A DNA stretch of 64,000 nucleotides from contig NZ_BOMY01000050.1 in assembly GCF_016862435.1 (NCBI RefSeq), forward strand, positions 186,001-250,000. Reading direction: 5' to 3'. This document shows, piece by piece, positions 58,802 to 64,000 of the stretch; position 1 is the stretch's first letter; the number at the start of each line of letters is the position of its first letter. The DNA comes from Paractinoplanes tereljensis. Its GTDB lineage: Bacteria > Actinomycetota > Actinomycetes > Mycobacteriales > Micromonosporaceae. Both the position numbers and the translations under genes were made by a program. The notes below the pieces were generated by a model. The model was not told where the DNA came from. It was given only the letters and a program-made list of their open reading frames with translations, and made no database searches.

Positions 58802-60247
58802 CTAGCCGGTGAAGCCGGCGAAAATCTTGCTGAACTCGAACGGCGTCTGCGTCACGTTGGTGCACTGGAACAGCGCACCCTGGCAGGCGTTCTTGTCCCG
58901 GTTCGCCTCCCAGTAGGAGACGAAGCCGAGGTGGTTGGCGTTCGCGAAGGCGATCAGGTCCCGGGCGTCGCTCTGCAGGAACTTGCCCTGGTCGTCGTTC
59001 ACGCCCAGCATCGGCGTGACCCCGACCATCTTGAAGGCGGCGGCGTCGCTGTTCCCGTACAGCTGCTTGATCTGGTCCTTGGTGGACTTGACGGCCTGGA
59101 TCGCGAGGTCGCCGTAGTCCTGGGCGGAGCGGCCGTAGTCCATCGCCATGATGTTGACCAGGTCCAGGTTCACGCCGGCGTCCTTGGCCGACTTGACCAC
59201 GTTGACGCCGTCGACGGTGAGGCCCTCGGGCAGCACCGGCAGGGTCAGCGAGATCTTCAGGCCCGGGTTGGCCTTCTGCAGGGCGGCCAGCGCGGTCGAG
59301 CGCCGGGCGATCGTGGTCGGGTCGGCCACCGCCGCGCCCTCGATGTCCAGGTCGATGTACTTGAGGTTGTAGGCCGTCACGACCGCCTGGTACTCGGCCT
59401 GCAGGGTGGCGACGCTGGTGCAGGCCTGGGCCAGCTCGATGCCGGTAGCACCGCCGAACGACACCTTCACGTCGCCGCCGGCCGCGCGGATCGCGGCGAT
59501 CTGGTCGGCGAACTGCTTCTGCCGCGGGTCGAACGCGTTGAACCAACTCGCCTTGCAGCCGACGCTGGTCACGAAGGCCAGGCTGAACGACTTGACGTTG
59601 CCGCTGGTGCCCAGCTGGGCGAGCGTGGTCGAGCCGTTGGAGAGAAGACCCATATCGACGTACGGGGCGACGAGCACGCTTCCCCCGCCAGTGGGCGGCG
59701 TGGTCGTCGGCGGAACGGTGGTGGGAGCCGTGGTCGGCGCCTTCGTCGTCGGGGCTGTCGTCGGAGCGGTGGTCGGCGCCGCCGTGGTGGGCTTCGTGGT
59801 CGGGGCGGTGGTCGGCGCCGTGGTCGCCCCGCCGGCGCAGGACGCGCCGTTGATCGTGCAGGTGGTCGGGTTACCGCTGCCGGCCACGATGAAGCCGAAC
59901 TCGGCGGTGCCGCCGGCCGGGATGGTGGTGGCCCAGCTCGGGTTCTTCGCGGTGGCGGTGCTGCCCGAGACGGTGACCGCGGCATCCCAGAAGCTGCCCA
60001 GCTTCGCGGTCGACGGCAGTCCGAAGGCGACCTGCCAGCCGTTCACCGCCGTACCCGTAGCGTTTTTGATCGTGTATTTCGCCTGGTAGCCCGAACCCCA
60101 GTCGCTGTCCTTGGTGAAGGTGGCGGTGAGGACGCCCGCGGCCGTGGTGGACGGGTTGGTGGCCGCGACGGCCGCGCCGACGCCACCGCCGACGGCGAGG
60201 ACGGCCGCCGAGGCATAGATGGCGAGACGCAGACGGCTGCGTTGCAT
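58802..60247 (-). CDS. Secreted GH18 chitinase with N-terminal CBM2
   Basis: A 481-residue secreted enzyme. After the signal peptide comes a CBM2-type module (about 32-140: VLTATFTKDSDWGSGYQAKY, NGWQVAFGLPS, CTINGASC), a long Thr/Pro/Ala linker, and a GH18 barrel (about 190-481). The catalytic motif reads YIDLDIEG with the acid Glu at about residue 303, and substrate residues MAMDYGRSAQD follow. It should cleave chitin. The sequence upstream has a near match to the 12-bp repeats described for Streptomyces chitinase promoters. Confidence 0.93.
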   Translation of the reverse strand: MQRSRLRLAIYASAAVLAVGGGVGAAVAATNPSTTAAGVLTATFTKDSDWGSGYQAKYTIKNATGTAVNGWQVAFGLPSTAKLGSFWDAAVTVSGSTATAKNPSWATTIPAGGTAEFGFIVAGSGNPTTCTINGASCAGGATTAPTTAPTTKPTTAAPTTAPTTAPTTKAPTTAPTTVPPTTTPPTGGGSVLVAPYVDMGLLSNGSTTLAQLGTSGNVKSFSLAFVTSVGCKASWFNAFDPRQKQFADQIAAIRAAGGDVKVSFGGATGIELAQACTSVATLQAEYQAVVTAYNLKYIDLDIEGAAVADPTTIARRSTALAALQKANPGLKISLTLPVLPEGLTVDGVNVVKSAKDAGVNLDLVNIMAMDYGRSAQDYGDLAIQAVKSTKDQIKQLYGNSDAAAFKMVGVTPMLGVNDDQGKFLQSDARDLIAFANANHLGFVSYWEANRDKNACQGALFQCTNVTQTPFEFSKIFAGFTG

Positions 60248-60342
60248 GGGTGACTCCGATCGCAGGTGGTGACGACGGAGTCGATTCTTGGCCGGTGGGT
60301 CGTTAAAGGACCTTGTTCAGACCTTAAACATCCTTAAATGAC

Positions 60343-60900
60343 TTACCGTGCGGCCAGGCCGTCGAGGAGTAGTGCCAGCTGGCGCTTCCAGGCGTCCGGC
60401 TCGGGGGAACGCTGGATCACGCCGGCGTTGGCGCGCATCAGGATGCTCAGGTCGCGGCGGGTGAAGTCGGGGCGCAGCACGCCGGCGCCGACCGCCCGGG
60501 CGATCACCTCGGAGGCGCCGCGTTGCGCGGCCACGCGCAGGTCGGAAAGACGCGCGTCGTCGTCGAAGCTGGTGCTGACCAGCAGCTCGGACAGACCCCG
60601 GTCGGTGGCCTGCAGTTCGAAGAGCCGGGTGAGGTAACCGGCGAACGCGGCCCACGGCTCGGGCTCCTGCATGGCGTGGTCGGCCAATTCGACATACTCG
60701 TTCATCTGGCCGGCGAAGACCTCGGCGATCAGGTCGCGGCGGGTGGGAAAGCGGCGGTACAGGGTGGCGTTGCCGACGCCGGCCCGGCGGGCGATCTCGT
60801 CGAGCGACGCGTCCAGGCCCTGCTCGCCGAAGATCTCCCGAGCGGCGCTGAGCAGCGCCGTGCGGTTGCGTTCCGCGTCCGCGCGCAAACGATGGGGCAT
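60343..60900 (-). CDS. TetR-family regulator
   Basis: A 185-residue TetR regulator (RNRTALLSAAREIFGEQGLD, LDEIARRAGVGNATLYRRFPTRRDLI). The open frame extends far upstream, but the domain begins at this ATG. It is divergent from a dienelactone hydrolase gene with a perfect palindrome between them, so it probably represses that gene and itself. Confidence 0.92.
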   Translation of the reverse strand: MPHRLRADAERNRTALLSAAREIFGEQGLDASLDEIARRAGVGNATLYRRFPTRRDLIAEVFAGQMNEYVELADHAMQEPEPWAAFAGYLTRLFELQATDRGLSELLVSTSFDDDARLSDLRVAAQRGASEVIARAVGAGVLRPDFTRRDLSILMRANAGVIQRSPEPDAWKRQLALLLDGLAAR

Positions 60901-60924
60901 GTCGGACAGGGTACCGACGAGACT

Positions 60925-60938
60925 GGGGATCGATCCCC
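60925..60938. promoter_or_regulatory. Candidate TetR operator
   Basis: A perfect 14-bp palindrome GGGGATCGATCCCC in the 81-bp gap between the divergent TetR and dienelactone hydrolase genes. It lies where the -35 of the hydrolase promoter is expected. Confidence 0.55.
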
Positions 60939-60981
60939 GGTTGGGTGCTACGTTTCCCTTGATCAAAAGCAGGAGGCGCAG

Positions 60982-61725
60982 ATGCAGACCACTACCGTGC
61001 AGGTCCCGACCGCGGACGGCACCGCCGAGGCGTACCTCGTCCAGCCGGATGGCGACGGACCGTTCCCCGGCGTCCTGTTCTTCATGGACGCGTTCGGCCT
61101 GCGGCCCCGGCTCGCCGAGATGGCCGAGCGGATCGCCGAGCGCGGCTACGCCGTGCTGGTGCCGAACCTCTTCTACCGCAACGCGAGCGGACCGCTGATC
61201 ACCCCGGAGGAGCTGGCCGACCCGGAGAAGCGGGGCGCCGCCTTCGGCCGGCTCGGGCCGATGATGCAGGCGCTCACCGCCGAGCGGGTCGCCGCCGACA
61301 CCGGCTCGTACCTCGACTTCTTCGCCGCCCAGCCGGGCGTCTCCGACGAGCCGGTGGTGCTTGTCGGTTACTGCATGGGCGGGCGCAACGGGCTGCGGGC
61401 CATCGCGGCGCACCCCGACCGGATCAAGGCGCTGGGTAGCTTCCACGCCGGCGGCGTGGTCACCGACGCCGAGGACAGCCCGCACCTGGCGGTCGGCTCG
61501 ATCACCGGCGAGGTGTACTTCGGGCACGCCGACAACGACGGCTCGATGACGCCCGACCAGATCAAGGCGCTCGAGGCGGCCCTCGACGAGGCCGGCGTCA
61601 CCTACCGCTCGGAGCTGTACGAGGACGCCCCGCACGGCTACACGATGAGCGACACCGCGATGTACCACCAGCCGTCCGAGCTGCGGCACTGGACCGAGCT
61701 GTTCGCTCTTCTGGAACGCGCCTAG
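60982..61725 (+). CDS. Dienelactone hydrolase family protein
   Basis: A 247-residue alpha/beta hydrolase of the dienelactone hydrolase type. The catalytic triad is readable: Cys131 in VGYCMGGRNG, an Asp in FGHADNDGSM (184 or 186), and His218 in DAPHGYTM. It would open a lactone ring or hydrolyse an ester. AGGAGG lies six bases before the ATG. The divergent TetR is its probable regulator. Confidence 0.93.
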   Translation: MQTTTVQVPTADGTAEAYLVQPDGDGPFPGVLFFMDAFGLRPRLAEMAERIAERGYAVLVPNLFYRNASGPLITPEELADPEKRGAAFGRLGPMMQALTAERVAADTGSYLDFFAAQPGVSDEPVVLVGYCMGGRNGLRAIAAHPDRIKALGSFHAGGVVTDAEDSPHLAVGSITGEVYFGHADNDGSMTPDQIKALEAALDEAGVTYRSELYEDAPHGYTMSDTAMYHQPSELRHWTELFALLERA

Positions 61726-61733
61726 TTGCGCTT

Positions 61734-62084
61734 CTAGTTCGCGTAGAGCCCGGGGAAGTAGCGGTCGGTCGAGGTCACGTCGTACACCTGGCGTACCTCG
61801 GTGATCCGGCCTTCCACGACGGCCAGGAACTCGATCATCCGGGCCGTGCCGAACGGTGCCGTCAGGTCGTAGACGACCGCGGCGCCGTCCTCGGCGACCG
61901 TCTGGCCGGTTACCGTGACCGAGTCGGCGAAGGCCGCGATGCGGTGCTGTACCTGCATCAGCTCCTCGTCGTCGACCGGGGCGTCGAGGTTCCACTCCAC
62001 CTCGACGTCCGGCGCGAGCAGCTTGCGCACGGCGGTTCCGTCGTCACTGATCCACGACCTGGTCCAGAAACCTACGACATCCAT
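61734..62084 (-). CDS. NTF2-like (SnoaL-type) small protein
   Basis: A 116-residue single-domain protein of the NTF2/SnoaL fold: FWTRSWISDDGTAVRKLLAP, then AAVVYDLTAPFGTARMIEFL and EVRQVYDVTSTDRYFPGL. Proteins of this fold include isomerases, dehydratases and binding proteins. The start lies in the end of the 2-epimerase-like gene (13-base overlap), so they are co-expressed. The function is open. Confidence 0.8.
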   Translation of the reverse strand: MDVVGFWTRSWISDDGTAVRKLLAPDVEVEWNLDAPVDDEELMQVQHRIAAFADSVTVTGQTVAEDGAAVVYDLTAPFGTARMIEFLAVVEGRITEVRQVYDVTSTDRYFPGLYAN

Positions 62085-63100
62085 GTGGGCTCCTCGGTCT
62101 GCTTCCGGGCGGGCATCGGGTCGGGAAACTGGCCCTGGCCGAGCAGGGCGGCGGTGGCTTGCGCGATGCGGCCGGCGGCGAGCCCGTCGCCGTACGGGGT
62201 GCCGAGCGCGCGCATCGAGTCGCGCCGCAGCCGGCTGTCCAGCAGCTGCCCGAGCTCGCGCACCAGGGTCTCGGCGTTCGGCTCGACCAGCCGGGCGCTG
62301 CCCAGATGCAGGGCCTCGGACAGTTCGCGTCCCTCGCCCGGCACCAGCACCGGCACCCCGGCGGCCAGGGCTTCCTCGGCCAGGTCGAAGTCGTCGGCGA
62401 GCACCAGGTCGGCCGCCGCGACCAGCCGGGCCCGCTCGTGCGTGGACGTCCGGGCGCCGATCACGTCCAGGTCGGGGAAGCGGACGGCCAGGTCGAGCAT
62501 GGCCTCCCGGACCGGCCGGTCGTACGCGTCGTCCACGCCGACCAGGAGCACCCGGTTAGGCCGTGGGGTGCCGGCCGCGCGCAGCCGGGCGGTCAGCATC
62601 CGGGCCGCGTCGACCGCGGTGCCACCGGTCAGCAGGATGTCGCCGGCCACCACCGACTCGTCGAGCAGGTTCATCGCGGCCAGCGGCGCCGCCGCCAGGT
62701 GCACGGTCGCGACCTGGGCGAGCAGCCGGCGGTCGGCGTCCATGTGGTCGGCCTCGGGCGTGCCGGAGCGCCGTCCGGCGTCCAGGTGCAGCACCGGGAT
62801 GCGCCGCCAGTACGCGGCCAGCGCGGCCGCCAGGTTGTCGCCGCGCACCAGCACGGCGGCCGGGGTGCGCTCGGCCCACAGCTGGTCGTAGTGGCGGATC
62901 GCGGTGGCCTGGTCGGCCGGCGTCGGCAGGGTCAGATCCGAGGCCATGCCCATCGAGATGTGGGCGCGGGAAACATCGGTGCCGGAGGCGACCAGGACCG
63001 GGTTGAGCAGGCCCTGGGCTCGGATAGCGGCGGCGACCGGGGCCAGGCGGGTGGCTTCGGCACACGTGCCACTGGCGAGGTGGACTTCGGGCAGCGACAT
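62072..63100 (-). CDS. Divergent UDP-GlcNAc 2-epimerase-like protein
   Basis: A 342-residue GT-B-fold protein of the WecB family: SGTCAEATRLAPVAAAIRAQ replaces the usual GTRPE start, HLDAGRRSG and TPEADHMDADRRLLAQ cover the middle, and ADDFDLAEEALAAGVPVLVP stands where active enzymes have DSGG-QEE. The UDP-contacting SGG is thus missing and the segment after DAG.RSG is shortened. It may be a non-catalytic or altered-substrate member. The ATG at 63100 has GGAGAGAG upstream and a promoter is readable further on. The NTF2-like gene follows. Confidence 0.75.
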   Translation of the reverse strand: MSLPEVHLASGTCAEATRLAPVAAAIRAQGLLNPVLVASGTDVSRAHISMGMASDLTLPTPADQATAIRHYDQLWAERTPAAVLVRGDNLAAALAAYWRRIPVLHLDAGRRSGTPEADHMDADRRLLAQVATVHLAAAPLAAMNLLDESVVAGDILLTGGTAVDAARMLTARLRAAGTPRPNRVLLVGVDDAYDRPVREAMLDLAVRFPDLDVIGARTSTHERARLVAAADLVLADDFDLAEEALAAGVPVLVPGEGRELSEALHLGSARLVEPNAETLVRELGQLLDSRLRRDSMRALGTPYGDGLAAGRIAQATAALLGQGQFPDPMPARKQTEEPTWMS

Positions 63101-63140
63101 GAATTCTCTCTCCGGAACCAGCACAGCAGGGGCGGCTGGA

Positions 63141-63169
63141 ACGCTATGCAGTCACGGAGTGTGAATCAA
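63141..63169 (-). promoter_or_regulatory. Sigma-70-type promoter of the epimerase-like gene
   Basis: On the minus strand: TTGATT, a 17-bp spacer, TAGCGT, about 40 bases before the start codon. The spacing is exact for a housekeeping promoter. Confidence 0.6.
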
Positions 63170-63260
63170 GCTGTCATTACTTTATGTGGCCGAACGGCCC
63201 AACCCAGACATCTCAGGCCGGCCATAAACGGCCAAGATCGGGCATCTGGGGTCTACTCAG

Positions 63261-63291
63261 CGTGGTGTCGACCGGCGATGGCGACACCACG
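63261..63291 (-). terminator. Terminator after the right-edge gene
   Basis: A 10-bp perfect stem (CGTGGTGTCG with CGACACCACG) and an eleven-base loop, 15 bases beyond the stop of the gene at 63306 on the minus strand. Confidence 0.7.
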
Positions 63292-63305
63292 GAGCGTCAT
63301 TTCCT

Positions 63306-64000
63306 TTAGGCCGGCGGCGGCTGGTTCAGCAGCGACGGATCATCCCGCAGCAGAGCGGCCAGCCGACGGGCGGCCATCTCGGTCTCCTCCGGCCGTTCCA
63401 CCTTCAGCGGGATCGGCTTGGGCAGCGGCGTCGGCATGCCGGCGGCACGCTGCGGCTGCGGCTGATGCGGGATCTCGGAGGCGTGGATGCGGCGGGTGGA
63501 CTCCTGCGCCGACGTCGGCACCGGTGGCGGCGGGGTGGCCGCGAACGGGTGCGGCGGGTATTCCGGGGCCGGGCCGCGCGCGGCCATGCCCAGGTCGCGC
63601 ATGCGGGCACCCAGGTCGCGAGAGTCTTCACCGACGTCGTGGGCGGCGTTGTAGTACGACTCGGCCGGCGGCTGGTCGAACGACCCGTAACGTCGCTCGG
63701 CGGTGTCCGACTCGGGGTAATAGCCGTAGCGGTCCTGGTCGTCGTGCGTGGCGTAGTAGTGCTGCTGCTGCTCGACCACCGGCTCGTCCACGTCGACGAC
63801 GAAATCGGCGTGCCGGGCGGTCGGGGCCGGCTCGGCCGGAGCGACCGCGGTGTCGGCGGACACCTGCACCTGGCCCTCGGCGAAGAAGAAATGCAGCAGG
63901 ACCGGCTCGCCGCCCCCCTCGGCGCCGACGGTCACCCCCAGCTCCGGGTGACGGGCCACGACGGCGGCGATCGCTTCGACCAGCTCAGAAACTGCCGGCG
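63306..64000 (-). CDS. Proline-rich hypothetical protein, 5' end outside the window
   Basis: The last 231 residues of a protein whose frame stays open to the window edge (SELVEAIAAVVARHPELGV continues upstream of the first GTG at 63959). The visible N-terminal part could be a small folded domain (EPVLLHFFFAEGQVQVSA). The rest is low-complexity: Gln/Tyr/Asp-rich (EQQQHYYATHDDQDRYGYYP) then Pro-rich, ending MAARRLAALLRDDPSLLNQP. No family is recognised and no helix or signal is visible. Confidence 0.65.
   Translation of the reverse strand, partial: PAVSELVEAIAAVVARHPELGVTVGAEGGGEPVLLHFFFAEGQVQVSADTAVAPAEPAPTARHADFVVDVDEPVVEQQQHYYATHDDQDRYGYYPESDTAERRYGSFDQPPAESYYNAAHDVGEDSRDLGARMRDLGMAARGPAPEYPPHPFAATPPPPVPTSAQESTRRIHASEIPHQPQPQRAAGMPTPLPKPIPLKVERPEETEMAARRLAALLRDDPSLLNQPPPA

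Noticed and set aside
60523..60981. N-terminal extension of the dienelactone hydrolase frame (153 extra codons)
   Set aside because: The extension runs antisense through the TetR gene and lacks any hydrolase homology; AGGAGG and ATG at 60982 define the start.

Overview
The window is high-GC actinobacterial DNA, probably from a filamentous Micromonosporaceae-type organism (Actinoplanes or a relative). This rests on the strong third-position G/C bias, many GTG starts, and families typical of that group: XRE/DUF5753 regulators paired with DUF397, Methyltransf_19, DUF3040, DUF3618, and several secreted glycan-active enzymes with cellulose- or chitin-type binding modules. I see no rRNA, tRNA, insertion sequence, CRISPR array or clear prophage. 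No stretch longer than 300 bases lacks a gene.

Layout. 1-2.5 kb: the end of an aldehyde dehydrogenase and a copper amine oxidase. 3.1-16.2 kb: the most unusual region, one long plus-strand gene cluster that opens with pstC-pstA and closes with pstB. Eight genes for extracytoplasmic proteins lie between them: a membrane-anchored PstS, a second divergent binding protein, a third secreted PstS-like protein, a WxL-type surface protein, a DUF916-type WxL partner, a membrane-anchored protein, an LPVTG-tailed protein, and a sortase-fold protein that has lost both catalytic His and Cys. 16.2-21.2 kb: glycan genes (ThuA/ricin-lectin protein, LacI regulator, GH30 enzyme) and an SDR. 21.3-22 kb: MerR and cupin genes. 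22-29.4 kb: a YqiJ/flotillin/giant ATPase membrane-stress operon. 29.5-34.5 kb: acyltransferase, membrane proteins and a secreted beta-helix-like protein. 34.5-37.9 kb: a response regulator, histidine kinase, LPMO and DUF305 lipoprotein that look like one operon ending at a strong hairpin. 38-42.1 kb: secreted PQQ-like propeller, Nudix, XRE regulator and a string of overlapping small genes. 42.1-46.2 kb: a PLD-DEAD helicase plus HNH nuclease pair, a defence-type cassette. 46.3-50.6 kb: purC, DUF3040, a potassium channel and a luciferase-like/BBE flavoprotein fusion. 50.8-54.6 kb: an XRE/DUF397/methyltransferase neighbourhood with a duplicated promoter-leader element. 54.7-64 kb: a diguanylate cyclase, an MFS/TetR pair, a GH18 chitinase, a TetR/dienelactone hydrolase pair, a degenerate 2-epimerase-like protein with an NTF2-like protein, and a partial gene at the right edge.

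How the genes may work together. The 3-16 kb cluster looks like a Pst-type importer built into a wall- or membrane-attached surface complex. Its WxL protein, DUF916 partner and LPxTG protein match the composition of the csc/WxL surface clusters of Firmicutes. The link to a transporter and to an inactive sortase is, as far as I know, not described. The second system of note is the two-component/LPMO/DUF305 unit, where the DUF305 lipoprotein could supply copper to the LPMO. The third is a 53-bp promoter-leader element present in front of both the XRE gene and the DUF397 gene, oriented toward each.

All family assignments come from reading the translated sequence. No database search was run, and start codons were chosen from ribosome-site spacing, overlaps and domain boundaries.
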